From Leptospira perdikensis (GTDB lineage: Bacteria; Spirochaetota; Leptospiria; Leptospirales; Leptospiraceae), in contig NZ_RQGA01000014.1 of the NCBI RefSeq assembly GCF_004769575.1, positions 496,001 to 560,000 on the forward strand: DNA of 64,000 nt, written 5' to 3'. The position numbers were made by a program, and so were the translations under genes. Positions 34,403 through 43,591 of this stretch are shown here, piece by piece. A model generated the notes under the pieces. That model made no database searches. It had not been told where the DNA came from and saw only the letters and a list, made by a program, of their open reading frames with translations. Every line of letters starts with the position of its first letter. Within the stretch, counting starts at the first letter, position 1.

Positions 34403-35625
34403 GGTTTTAGTTTGGGTTTGAATTCACTCCAACGATCTTTTATAAATGCGGTATTCTCTGTGGAAACAGACGATTCAATATACACTAGTTTGGCGATCCG
34501 AATGGTAGTATCTGGATGTGTTTTTTTAAAAGAATCTGTTCCTTCTGATTTGGAAAGAGTGTTTAAATAATTAGATAATCCAACAGGAGAATATCCGGCT
34601 TGGCTTGCCAGTCCCACTGCGGCTTCATCTGCTTCTAATTCCAATTTCACATCTCTACCCGTTTCAAATAATTGTTTTTCCATTTCGTCAAGGGCAGCAG
34701 AAGCTGCGGCATTCACAACCTCCCCACCTGGGGGTGCCAAAAGTCCAGAAAGGATATCCAAAAACAAATTCGATTGTTTGAATTCTCCGTTATGAAAGAG
34801 TACAATATGTCCGATTTCATGCCCAATGATTCCTGCAAGTTCCGATTCTGTTTGGATTTTTTTGAGACTGCCTGTCGTAAAAAAAACAAAACCACCGGGA
34901 CAAGCAAAGGCATTGATCTCTGGTGATTCAATGACACCAACACGAAAACTCAAATCTTTCCGAGAAGAAACAGCAGCAATTCGAGAAGCAATTGTGTTTA
35001 GATAACTTGTGAGTTCTGTATCTTTTACGATCGGGTATTTTTTTAATAACCGTGCCGCAAGAGAACGGCCAAGTTTTACCTCTGCTTGTGTTTCTTTTAA
35101 AACATCCAATTCTGTATTCGCAAATAAGGAATTGGTAATCGATTGGTTTTCTTCTTTTCCAGTGCCTTGGCTCGGACTTACACTGGCTGAGGTAAAAGGT
35201 ACAGACTCAAGCCAACGCAAAGATTCAAAGTCATATAAGTCGCCCTCTCCTCTTACCCTCATCTTCTGTGTTTCGGAAAGTCCCCTTGCTGCCGCAGTTT
35301 TTGTAAAGTCAGAGGCCCTTTGTCTTGCCACCACTGCCTCTGATGAATTGGAAGTAACACCAAGTTTGATTTGGTTTCCAGGAGGGAGAGGTGATACAAA
35401 TAATTTGGAGACCCAACCTGAACGATCCTGCGACCGAACTTGGACAAATAGTCCTTGTTCACTGATGGGGGAAAGTGCATCCCCCATTTGTAAGGGAATC
35501 CCATCGGCACTGAGTTTGGGTTGGGAAAGAAGTTTCGCCTTTGTGCTTTGTACGTATACATTGCCCTTAGCGATCAGTGTTTGTGCTAAAAAAAGAAACA
35601 AAAAGGTGTGAGATAGTGCTCTCAT
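34399..35625 (-). CDS. M48-family metalloprotease with N-terminal SH3 domain
   Basis: The 408-residue protein has a signal peptide (MRALSHTFLFLFLAQTLIAKG), a bacterial SH3-like domain (about residues 22-75: NVYVQSTKAKLLSQPKLSAD and DRSGWVSKLFVSP), and an M48 peptidase domain. GIIGHEIGHIVLFHNG (about 260-275) holds the zinc site HExxH, and ELEADEAAVGLASQAGY supplies the third ligand Glu. Periplasmic relatives such as BepA check outer-membrane protein assembly. Its end overlaps the start of the CHASE2 cyclase gene (ATGA), so the two are co-translated; a functional link is possible but unproven. Confidence 0.9.
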   Translation of the reverse strand: MRALSHTFLFLFLAQTLIAKGNVYVQSTKAKLLSQPKLSADGIPLQMGDALSPISEQGLFVQVRSQDRSGWVSKLFVSPLPPGNQIKLGVTSNSSEAVVARQRASDFTKTAAARGLSETQKMRVRGEGDLYDFESLRWLESVPFTSASVSPSQGTGKEENQSITNSLFANTELDVLKETQAEVKLGRSLAARLLKKYPIVKDTELTSYLNTIASRIAAVSSRKDLSFRVGVIESPEINAFACPGGFVFFTTGSLKKIQTESELAGIIGHEIGHIVLFHNGEFKQSNLFLDILSGLLAPPGGEVVNAAASAALDEMEKQLFETGRDVKLELEADEAAVGLASQAGYSPVGLSNYLNTLSKSEGTDSFKKTHPDTTIRIAKLVYIESSVSTENTAFIKDRWSEFKPKLKP

Positions 35626-35725
35626 GCAAGAAATTATGTTTTTTCTCTAACTGTTTGAATACTCTTTTTTTATAGAAAGACTTTAGAATTGACATTTCCT
35701 TTCGCACTCATGAAATGAATGCCTG

Positions 35726-37261
35726 ATGAATCATCTTTTCCTAATATTCTTACTCGTTTTCTTTACTTTTACCAGTTGTAAAAAAGAAAAAGATGAAAGT
35801 AATTCACTCTCAGCGTTGGTGACTCGTTTTCTTGTCCGAAGTCTTCTTAATTCCAATATCAATTCCGAACTTCCATCCAACTTGAGTGTTGCAGTGCCTC
35901 GTTCGATTCGAAAACCATCCTCGGGTCTTGGTTCTTCTCTCGGTAAAACTCCCAAAGTAACCAAAACAAAATTCCTCTCCAAAGGAATTGCACAAGATAC
36001 TTTTGATTATGGATTTACAGGGCAGGCCTTTCTCACAGAAGGAACCTCCATTGTATCCGAAATTCTACGTGATTCCAAAAGGGATTTGGTTCTTATCAGT
36101 GGGGCCTATAATGTTGCCAAAGCAAGTCCCGGTGTTTGTGTTCCCGGTGGAACTTCTACTGTACGAATCACACAATCGATGGAAGAAGAATTCCTGGAAG
36201 GGATCATACGACTGGGTTTGAGCCAAGAAGAAGCCCGTGGGGAACTATCAAGTTTACAAAACGAAGGAATTTTACCTTATATTGGACAAGCCGTACCCAC
36301 ACCGGCTATGATCTACAGAACTCTAACAAATAACGAGTATGATGCGGAAATAGAATATTCATTTGCAGATTCGATTGGAACTCCCCAACCCTGCCCCGCA
36401 AACAATAAGTTTCAAAAAAGTCTTAAATTCAAATCAGACAAATCTAAAATTTTTAGTTCGATCACTCGTTCCTTAAAAGTATTTGGAATTTCTCTCAGTG
36501 TAGAAGCTTCCATCACTTATATTACCCAAGCAGGTAAAAAAGACAAAGCCATACTCAATATCAAACAAGTCACTACAACTTCCGGGAGCACGGATAAATC
36601 AACCACTAGGTTTACCTTTGAAGAATGTGACAATGATACCAATGCCAATGCAAACAATTGTGTCACACTTAGTTACAGCAATGTTTACGATAATGCTGGA
36701 GATAAAATCACAACCTCCGTCAAAGGAAAAACAAATGATTTTGGCGGGTATGTGACCACTGAATACATAGACAATCCCAATGGTTATGAATACTATTTAG
36801 AAGAAACCTATGATGAAAATGGTGATACCGGATATTTTGCAGTAGATTATTATGATTTGAATGATAACTCGAATGATGAATATGAAGAACTAGGATACTT
36901 TGATTATGATCTTTATGGTGAGTTTTATGAAACTGGCGCCAATGCTTATCAATTTGAATGGGATGCATTTGTAGAATTTACCACAGCATTACCTGGAGGT
37001 GGTGTTGGGCAAGGTGCTGGTTTTATGGAATACGATGCCTATGTGATCATGCCAGTCGGAGTGAACCCCAATACCTATCCAGATGAATACATAGGTTGGG
37101 GAGAATATTTTAATAACGTAAACAGTGGTGGAGCCGTACATTATGTAGATTTCTACGGAACTGCGGACCAAATCCCTACAGCAGAAGTTTGGCGGTATTA
37201 TATCGATACTAATGGTAACGAACAATACACTCCATTGGCAAATACAATCGTACAAATATAA
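35726..37261 (+). CDS. Tyr/Asp-rich lipoprotein of unknown function
   Basis: The 511-residue protein starts with a lipoprotein signal (MNHLFLIFLLVFFTFTSC, lipobox FTSC, then KKEK). Residues 60-330 look like a globular domain; about residues 330-430 are unusually rich in Tyr, Asp, Glu and Gly (for example NPNGYEYYLEETYDENGDTG and NDEYEELGYFDYDLYGEFYE). This acidic-aromatic stretch could bind calcium or form surface beta-structure; no known family is recognised. It starts without a ribosome-binding site, a few bases after a poor TTGACA-TGAAAT promoter (35689-35716). The FadL-like gene follows after 14 bases. Confidence 0.75.
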   Translation: MNHLFLIFLLVFFTFTSCKKEKDESNSLSALVTRFLVRSLLNSNINSELPSNLSVAVPRSIRKPSSGLGSSLGKTPKVTKTKFLSKGIAQDTFDYGFTGQAFLTEGTSIVSEILRDSKRDLVLISGAYNVAKASPGVCVPGGTSTVRITQSMEEEFLEGIIRLGLSQEEARGELSSLQNEGILPYIGQAVPTPAMIYRTLTNNEYDAEIEYSFADSIGTPQPCPANNKFQKSLKFKSDKSKIFSSITRSLKVFGISLSVEASITYITQAGKKDKAILNIKQVTTTSGSTDKSTTRFTFEECDNDTNANANNCVTLSYSNVYDNAGDKITTSVKGKTNDFGGYVTTEYIDNPNGYEYYLEETYDENGDTGYFAVDYYDLNDNSNDEYEELGYFDYDLYGEFYETGANAYQFEWDAFVEFTTALPGGGVGQGAGFMEYDAYVIMPVGVNPNTYPDEYIGWGEYFNNVNSGGAVHYVDFYGTADQIPTAEVWRYYIDTNGNEQYTPLANTIVQI

Positions 37262-37275
37262 TTTAAAACAAACCC

Positions 37276-38733
37276 ATGTTAAACAAAAAACAAATTCGAA
37301 ATTTTCTCCCCATTCTTTTCCTTTGCCCAAGTTTCCTCTTTTCCTCGGAACCTTTTCATAACATCCAAGGATTTTATGGAGAAAGGGCTGCGGGTCTTGG
37401 AGGTGCCTTTACCGCCATCGCCGATGACCCTTCCGGTGCGTATTACAATCCGGCCGGACTTGGATTTACTTATCATGATGGGATCTCTATCTCAGCGAGT
37501 AATTTCAAGGATGTCAAAAGAAGTTATATCAACATTGATACACCCGGTCAAATCTACAGCCAAACCCACCAAGGTTTTGATCCAAACTTCATTGGTTTGT
37601 TGAAGAACTTTGATCGATGGAAATTTGCATTTTCCATAGTGAATACTTATAATTATTCTTATAATCGAGTCGACCAGGTCAATTACCCGCTTGTATCCCC
37701 TTCGATCAATTCCACAAGGAATTACACAAAAGAAAAATACAACCAACTCCTGGTGGGACCAAGTGCTGCCTACCTACTTACCGACAAACTTTCTATTGGT
37801 GCCACTCTCTACTATATGAATGATACGAAAGAAGTATCAAGAACTCAGTTCCAACAATTTTCTGACCTTAGTTATGTCATGCGCTCCTATGTAGACAACC
37901 GTAGAACCTCAGGGATTATGCCTGTTATCGGAATCCAATACCAACCCATCCAAAAAGTTTCCCTTGGGATGAGTTACCGCCGTATCTTTGTTATGGGGGG
38001 GAACCGACTGTATAACGAGGTGTATGCGGATTCTACAAGAAGACCAGGTTCCTCGGCAATTGATTATATTGAAGGAACTGGGGACGGGGCATCTTCCATT
38101 GAAGCCGGTGTTCTCACACAAAAACCAAAACTCACTACATCCATTCCGCAAACCTCTGAGATGCGATTTGGTATCGCTTTTTTCCCAACCTCAAGGTTTC
38201 TTGCTTCCTTCGATATGATTTACACAACCGGATATAAATCTAGAAGGAACCAAGACGAAATCAGCGCTTTCGGAAGGAGAGTTACATACACTGTCAATGA
38301 TACGGAAGTCCGTGAATTGACAAGAGCCTCCACAACCAACTTTGCAACCGGAATGGAATACTACGTAGCAGACACATTCTCCGTGTTAGCTGGAATTTAC
38401 ACAAACGAACCAAATACCAAACCAATATCCTGGACAGAGTCTGCCGTCGATTTATACTTACAAAATGCTCATGGAAATCAAGTCCAAGTAAATTCAGGGG
38501 ACAATAGCCTAATTTATAAAGCACCAAGGTCTGGGAATAACCCAAGAAATGAGTATTCCAGAAACAAAGGCCTCAGTTTAGGATTTTCTTGGGTGACTTC
38601 GAAATCTTCGGTTTCTGTAACTTACATTCGTGAGGTGGGTTATGGAAATTCAAGGATTGATCCAAATTCCCTTTCTCAATCCTTCGAATACAGCGCTCAT
38701 TCCGTTTACATCATGGTTAGTTCGAGAAACTAA
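37276..38733 (+). CDS. FadL/OmpP1-family outer-membrane transporter
   Basis: The 485-residue protein has a signal peptide (MLNKKQIRNFLPILFLCPSFLF) followed by the diagnostic FadL hatch sequence ERAAGLGGAFTAIADDPSGA and YYNPAGLGF. The rest is a run of alternating strands ending in an aromatic C-terminal strand (EYSAHSVYIMVSSRN), as expected of an outer-membrane beta-barrel. The family moves long-chain fatty acids or other hydrophobic molecules across the outer membrane. It is tightly linked to the Tyr/Asp-rich lipoprotein, which may be a surface partner (inference). A strong terminator follows. Confidence 0.9.
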   Translation: MLNKKQIRNFLPILFLCPSFLFSSEPFHNIQGFYGERAAGLGGAFTAIADDPSGAYYNPAGLGFTYHDGISISASNFKDVKRSYINIDTPGQIYSQTHQGFDPNFIGLLKNFDRWKFAFSIVNTYNYSYNRVDQVNYPLVSPSINSTRNYTKEKYNQLLVGPSAAYLLTDKLSIGATLYYMNDTKEVSRTQFQQFSDLSYVMRSYVDNRRTSGIMPVIGIQYQPIQKVSLGMSYRRIFVMGGNRLYNEVYADSTRRPGSSAIDYIEGTGDGASSIEAGVLTQKPKLTTSIPQTSEMRFGIAFFPTSRFLASFDMIYTTGYKSRRNQDEISAFGRRVTYTVNDTEVRELTRASTTNFATGMEYYVADTFSVLAGIYTNEPNTKPISWTESAVDLYLQNAHGNQVQVNSGDNSLIYKAPRSGNNPRNEYSRNKGLSLGFSWVTSKSSVSVTYIREVGYGNSRIDPNSLSQSFEYSAHSVYIMVSSRN

Positions 38734-38750
38734 CCAGAGAAAGAATCATA

Positions 38751-38790
38751 AAAAAGGTCTTTGTTCTGAACATAGACCTTTCCTATTTTT
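38751..38790. terminator. Bidirectional intrinsic terminator
   Basis: AAAGGTCT (38753-38760) and AGACCTTT (38774-38781) form an 8-bp stem that extends inward through TGTTC/GAACA, giving a near-perfect palindrome. T-rich sequence follows on the plus strand (CCTATTTTT) and an A run precedes it, so it works in both directions between the converging FadL and patatin genes. Confidence 0.8.
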
Positions 38791-39688
38791 ATTTGGAAAT
38801 TGGATTTGCCGTAAAAAATTCCTTTGCATCTTCATATCCATGTAACAAAAGAAGTTCGGCCTGTTCCTTTTTAAAATTCAAGATACTCCCGAGTCCTAAC
38901 ATTCGTTTGGGTGCAATGACAGAGATTTTTGCATTTTTAAACTGAGTACGAAGGCCAAGTAAAAAATTCTCAACCGGGGTAAGACCCTTCATTACTGTTT
39001 TTCTATATTCCAACCCTTGTTCCACACTTCGGTAAGATCCAAGAAGATACAATTCAAACAATCTTTCTAATGCTTCGTCTTTTGTTTCTGGTGCTTCCAT
39101 CATCGGCACTCCCCCGACAGGTGAGAGGAGAACCACAACAATCTCGGAAGCTTCATGAGTGAGAGCAGGAAGGATGGGAGTGTTTGCCATCACTCCTCCA
39201 TCCCAATACGGTTCCCCATCAATGATCTGCCAAGGAAAAACCATCGGAATGGCAGAGGAAGCAAGGATATGTTCAATACGAAGATTGGGATTATCGAAGA
39301 ACTTCAGTTCCGAAGTGAGAATATTCACCGCAGAAATAACCACTTTGGTTTTAGATTCGTTTAAGGTTGTAAAATCTAGGTTTTCATGAATGAATTTTTT
39401 AAGAGGATACGTTTCGACAAGGGGGTAATACTTTCTTCGGAACAGTCCCTTTAACATATTCCATAACGAATAACGCATGATATTTTTTTGATTGAGACGT
39501 AACCATAATTCAGACAGCCGACTCGAATTCATTCCCGAACCGATGGCACAAGCATTAATGGCACCAACCGATGTTCCACAAATGATATCAGGTTTCCAGT
39601 GGATCTCTTCTAAATACCGCAAAACACCTGCTTGGTAGGCGCCCCGAGCCCCACCTCCAGATAAAACCAGTGCTCTTTTTTTACCCAT
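38789..39688 (-). CDS. Patatin-like phospholipase
   Basis: The 299-residue protein has the patatin catalytic set: oxyanion loop LSGGGARGAYQAGVL (about residues 8-22), nucleophile elbow GTSVGAINA (about 39-47, Ser active) and DGGVMANTPI (about 165, Asp active). It should cleave acyl chains from phospholipids or lipoproteins. There is no signal peptide. Its ATG follows the stop of the NlpC/P60 gene directly, with GGAGGGAG inside the end of that gene as ribosome-binding site. A second patatin gene lies two genes upstream in the same direction. Confidence 0.93.
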   Translation of the reverse strand: MGKKRALVLSGGGARGAYQAGVLRYLEEIHWKPDIICGTSVGAINACAIGSGMNSSRLSELWLRLNQKNIMRYSLWNMLKGLFRRKYYPLVETYPLKKFIHENLDFTTLNESKTKVVISAVNILTSELKFFDNPNLRIEHILASSAIPMVFPWQIIDGEPYWDGGVMANTPILPALTHEASEIVVVLLSPVGGVPMMEAPETKDEALERLFELYLLGSYRSVEQGLEYRKTVMKGLTPVENFLLGLRTQFKNAKISVIAPKRMLGLGSILNFKKEQAELLLLHGYEDAKEFFTANPISK

Positions 39689-40927
39689 CTATCTCCCTCC
39701 CGAAAAAATATCCCGACCCGTAATGTATCGTTCCTTCCACCACTTTTCATCTAAAGACTGAATCACAACTCCTCGACTTGTAGAGGCATGGATAAAATTT
39801 CCATTTTCTAAAACCATTCCTACATGAGTAATTTTACTTGTGTTTGGTGATGCGGAGAAGAAAACTAAATTTCCAATTTGTTGTTTGTCCCTTGTAACGG
39901 ACTTTCCAATTTGAGCTTGGTCTCTCGCTGATCTCGGAATCATTTTTTCGTTCATTCCTATTTTAGGATCGGTAAGGATGGATTTAGTAAGACCGGAACA
40001 GTCCACTCCGCGCCGAGAATACCCACCATAAAGATAAGGAGTGCCGATCCAAGGACGACCGACAGAGTCAACTAACTTTCGTTTATCTTTATCTCCACTA
40101 TTTATGGGAGGATTTGTATTTTGTTCCTGTAAAAAGATAAGATTTGGATCCAGTTTCGGACGTTCTTTTGTGACCCACTCCCCTTGTTCATTCCAAACAA
40201 TTTCTGTCCGTCTTTCGGATTTTTGAAAGTTCTCTTTCGAAGAGGATAAAGAAAGAATTTGGATGGTATCAGTTTTAATAGTCTCCCAATCCTTCGCATC
40301 TACCTTTTTACCTTCACCCAGATACCAATCGTTCAGAAATTTATTTTTTTTCTCATCACTTAGGGTTTGTATTTGTTTGGGAAGCATGGATTCCAATTTT
40401 CCCAGTGTGATATTTGGATTTTCTTCTTTTTTTCTAGATAAAACAATTAGCCTTCCTGCCACAAGAACGGAGGCACCACTCCACTGTTTGGACTTAGAAA
40501 CACGTAAGATATCGGATACGGTTTCCTCTGGAAGTTTAGAAAGAGACATTTCTTTAAAGAATTTTCCCAAATAGGGGATGTCTTTTTTGTTCGGTTTGGT
40601 TGTGATAAAATATGGTATGAGTTCTTCTGTTTCTTCCCAACTGAGACCATAGTCCCGAAGAATCACAAACCTTTCCACTTCTTCTGCAAACTCATTTGCT
40701 GGCATAGATTCCAATGCCGCCCAGACACGAAGTGATTGGACAATGTCTTTCACAGAACTTTCATTGGCTCGGTCTCCCAAACGTTTGCGAATTTCATTAC
40801 GAATGAGAAGGGTTTCTTGTTTATTATAAACGGATGCAACTAACGAATCTAAGTTTTGTGCAACAAGAGAACTGGTTAAAAATGACAAAAGAAAAAAAAC
40901 ATACAGAACGCTACGAAATACGAACAT
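39689..40927 (-). CDS. Exported NlpC/P60-family hydrolase
   Basis: The 412-residue protein has a signal peptide (MFVFRSVLYVFFLLSFLTSS) and a C-terminal NlpC/P60 domain: GTPYLYGGYSRRGVDCSGLT with the catalytic Cys (about residue 310), ITHVGMVLENGNFIHAS with the catalytic His (about 367). The 280-residue middle part is helical and unassigned. The family cuts peptidoglycan peptides, usually at D-Glu-diamino acid bonds. It lies between two patatin-like phospholipase genes on the same strand, with no gap on the downstream side and 24 bases on the upstream side. Confidence 0.92.
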   Translation of the reverse strand: MFVFRSVLYVFFLLSFLTSSLVAQNLDSLVASVYNKQETLLIRNEIRKRLGDRANESSVKDIVQSLRVWAALESMPANEFAEEVERFVILRDYGLSWEETEELIPYFITTKPNKKDIPYLGKFFKEMSLSKLPEETVSDILRVSKSKQWSGASVLVAGRLIVLSRKKEENPNITLGKLESMLPKQIQTLSDEKKNKFLNDWYLGEGKKVDAKDWETIKTDTIQILSLSSSKENFQKSERRTEIVWNEQGEWVTKERPKLDPNLIFLQEQNTNPPINSGDKDKRKLVDSVGRPWIGTPYLYGGYSRRGVDCSGLTKSILTDPKIGMNEKMIPRSARDQAQIGKSVTRDKQQIGNLVFFSASPNTSKITHVGMVLENGNFIHASTSRGVVIQSLDEKWWKERYITGRDIFSGGR

Positions 40928-40951
40928 AGTTTGTATGATAGTCTATTGTTT

Positions 40952-42826
40952 CTAATGTAAAGTCGGATTTAGAAATTTCTCTCGACTTCGATTGATTTTA
41001 TCAATCGAAGAAACATAACCAAGTTCAATGAGACGTTCGTAAGCAAACCAATCCAAAAGTCCGAAGTTATTGGTAGGAATTTGTAAAAACAAATCCGATA
41101 TCTTTTCTGTTTGGCGGATCCGGTCCCTACTGGATGCAAGAATGGAACGAATGATGATATCACCGATCGGCGGAAATTTGGGACGAAGGATTTCATTAAA
41201 ATTGATCAGGTTTGTAATTTGTGTCAAAGGGTTTGTCATCACACCGGGATTTGTTTTATCAAAGTAAGCACAAAGTTCTTTATCTTGGTCAGGATAAATA
41301 TCACCAAATACATCTACAGAAATCACCTTTCCAACACCCCTCTCCTTCAAGGAAATTCCAGGAACATTGTCAAGAACTCCCCCATCCACATAAACGACCC
41401 CATCATCGATGAAAGGAGGAACCACACCTGGAATGGAAGTACTCGCTCGGATTGCTTTCCACAAATCCCCTCGATCATGGACATGAATTTCGGAATGAGA
41501 AAGATCGGTGGAGATCGCATAATAAGGAATCCATAGATCTTCAATTTGGATGGAACCAAAAAATTGGCGGATGGCCTCTGTATATTTTTTACCAGTTGTG
41601 AGAGATAAAATAGGAACCGTATATTCGTTTAACAAGTCTTTGGAGACCCAAAATGCTTTTGCTTTTTCTTTACTACTGGCACTGGTTTCTCCCATAGCAA
41701 TGAGAGCCGCAAAGATGGAACCCGCACTGGTACCGGACACCATATCAATCGGAATTTTGTTTTCTTCCAAGGCAGAGAGAACACCCAAATGAGCAAAACC
41801 TTTGGCACCACCTCCACCGAGAGATAGACCGATCGACTTTCCGAGTAATCCACGACCCAATCTTTCCCAAGTATCCAACCGATCAGAATGAACATGGAAG
41901 TGACGACGATATTTTCTTTTCTGTAAATGGCGAATGGTTCCAGGGAGTACATCTTTTGGATCTGGTTGGAGTAGAACTAGTATTTGTTGCCTTTCTTTAA
42001 ATTGTTTTTGGTCAAGAAGGGATTCTAAAGGAATACAATTTGGGTCAGCCTTTGCCTCTTTGATGAATATAATAGAATCGGATTGGCGAAGGGCTCGTTT
42101 CACCCAAGGTGTGATTGTATTTTGGTCTTCTAATCGATACAATACGAAATCAAACTCGGCTTCCAGCTGTGAAAAAAAACGAATGATCCAAGTTTCTCTT
42201 TCCGACTCCTCTAATGCCTGCATATCACTTGTTCGTTCCAGAAAGAACTTTTCATCCACAACACAGAATGATCCGTAACGGAGTAAAACAAGACCGATCT
42301 TATGGATGATTTCATCTAAAGAATCTTTCGGAATCGAACTTAAGATGGAGAAGGTGCGAGAAACAGGAACAAAACCTTTACTCTCTGTTTTAGCATGTGC
42401 TAACCTTGCTGCAATGATTTTGGTGATTTGTAAAAGACTATCAGGATACTTGAGTAGGATGGACAAAGCCACATCCCTCGGAACTCGAATGAGTTCAGAA
42501 TCGCGAATCGCCTTCACGGTAGCAGAACGTTTTTCACCGGTGAACAAACTAAGTTCTCCAATGATGTCCAGACGTTTGAATTCACCTACATCGCGGAGGG
42601 TTCCATCAGCTGCCCGTTTTTCATATCGCAGTTTCCCAGCCGCTAAAATGTACAAATCGTTCCCATCCGAATTTTCCTCAAATAACACTTCTCCCCCGGC
42701 TAAAAATTCCCTAACCGTACTTTCTTTCATTTCGCGAAGTACAGTATGTGGTAAACTTTTAAAAAGATCTGCCAAAGTAAGATACTGTGCCAGGGCATGG
42801 TGTTTCGAGATTCGAATTCGTTTCAC
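40952..42826 (-). CDS. NTE-type patatin phospholipase with cyclic-nucleotide-binding domain
   Basis: The 624-residue protein has a cyclic-nucleotide-binding domain at the N terminus (about residues 30-150: GEVLFEENSDGNDLYILAAG, then DIIGELSLFTGEKRSATVKA), a middle region of about 170 residues, and a patatin domain with GGGGAKGFAHLGVL (about 336), GTSAGSIFAAL (Ser nucleophile, about 365) and DGGVLDNVPG (Asp, about 480). This is the layout of bacterial neuropathy-target-esterase-like lysophospholipases. cAMP from the CHASE2 cyclase about 7 kb away could in principle regulate it (inference). The start is GTG, with AAAGGA directly before it. Confidence 0.92.
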   Translation of the reverse strand: MKRIRISKHHALAQYLTLADLFKSLPHTVLREMKESTVREFLAGGEVLFEENSDGNDLYILAAGKLRYEKRAADGTLRDVGEFKRLDIIGELSLFTGEKRSATVKAIRDSELIRVPRDVALSILLKYPDSLLQITKIIAARLAHAKTESKGFVPVSRTFSILSSIPKDSLDEIIHKIGLVLLRYGSFCVVDEKFFLERTSDMQALEESERETWIIRFFSQLEAEFDFVLYRLEDQNTITPWVKRALRQSDSIIFIKEAKADPNCIPLESLLDQKQFKERQQILVLLQPDPKDVLPGTIRHLQKRKYRRHFHVHSDRLDTWERLGRGLLGKSIGLSLGGGGAKGFAHLGVLSALEENKIPIDMVSGTSAGSIFAALIAMGETSASSKEKAKAFWVSKDLLNEYTVPILSLTTGKKYTEAIRQFFGSIQIEDLWIPYYAISTDLSHSEIHVHDRGDLWKAIRASTSIPGVVPPFIDDGVVYVDGGVLDNVPGISLKERGVGKVISVDVFGDIYPDQDKELCAYFDKTNPGVMTNPLTQITNLINFNEILRPKFPPIGDIIIRSILASSRDRIRQTEKISDLFLQIPTNNFGLLDWFAYERLIELGYVSSIDKINRSREKFLNPTLH

Positions 42827-42941
42827 TCCTTTTGTTTACTAGGTAAATTCAAAAAACACAACATCCTTTTCTTTTTTAAAAATACCCGGACATCTCCCTT
42901 TTAGTGGATTCACGGAAAGTGAGATGGCTCGGACAAAAGAG

Positions 42942-42970
42942 TTGTCGCCATAAAGATGGATTCCTAGATT
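42942..42970 (+). promoter_or_regulatory. Candidate ruvA promoter
   Basis: TTGTCG (42942-42947) and TAGATT (42965-42970) are 17 bases apart, with the predicted start about 14 bases before the ruvA ATG. Both boxes are imperfect, so this is only a candidate in the 164-base divergent gap. Confidence 0.35.
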
Positions 42971-42990
42971 TTGGAAGGGGGATTTAAAGG

Positions 42991-43590
42991 ATGATCGCAA
43001 GTTTACGTGGAAAATTAATTCAATTAGAAATGGACCATCTTGTCCTTGAAGTGGCAGGTGTCGGTTATGAAGTCCATATCCCCTTTCCTTTACATTTAGA
43101 ATGTAAAGACAAAATGAAAGAGGAGATTTTTTTACATATCTTTCATTCTATCACGGATAGAGGGGAACGTCTTTTTGGATTTTCTACAAGAAAAGACAGA
43201 GAACTTTTCCAACTCATCAAATCACTCCATGGGATTGGGGAACTCACTGCTCTCAAAATCCTATCCTTTTTCCATGCAGATGATTTGTATAAAATTGCCA
43301 AAGAAGACGATAGAAAAACTTTGGAAAAAATCCCGAAGGTCAAAGGTAAAACCTCAGAAAAAATCCTTTTTGAAATCAAACAAAATCTGAAAAAATTAGA
43401 GATCTTTCTCAATGATGAATCAACAAAAACAGATTCAGAAGATAGAGAAAGTGATCTGGCAACTCTTGCCCTCATCCAGTTAGGTTTTGATGAAAAAACA
43501 GCCACCAAACAAGTAGCAGATGCAAGAAAATTAAATCCAGGTTATACTGCTTCAGAAATTGTCAAACAAGTGATTACCGGAACTCGGTAA
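42991..43590 (+). CDS. ruvA: Holliday junction branch-migration protein RuvA
   Basis: The 199-residue protein begins MIASLRGKLIQLEMDHLVLE followed by VAGVGYEVHIPF, the OB-fold signature of RuvA. ELFQLIKSLHGIGELTALKI and LEKIPKVKGKTSEKILFEI are the two helix-hairpin-helix motifs that bind the junction, and the last 50 residues (DLATLALIQLGFDEKTATKQ) are domain III, which contacts RuvB. GGGGGA lies upstream of the ATG. It is divergent from the NTE-type gene, and its stop is one base from the end of the converging lipoprotein gene. ruvB and ruvC are not nearby. Confidence 0.96.
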   Translation: MIASLRGKLIQLEMDHLVLEVAGVGYEVHIPFPLHLECKDKMKEEIFLHIFHSITDRGERLFGFSTRKDRELFQLIKSLHGIGELTALKILSFFHADDLYKIAKEDDRKTLEKIPKVKGKTSEKILFEIKQNLKKLEIFLNDESTKTDSEDRESDLATLALIQLGFDEKTATKQVADARKLNPGYTASEIVKQVITGTR

Positions 43591-43591
43591 A

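Noticed and set aside
35689..35716. TTGACA-16-TGAAAT as promoter of the Tyr/Asp-rich lipoprotein gene
   Set aside because: The -10 box is poor and the start would be only a few bases before the ATG; mentioned in the gene entry but not listed as a feature.
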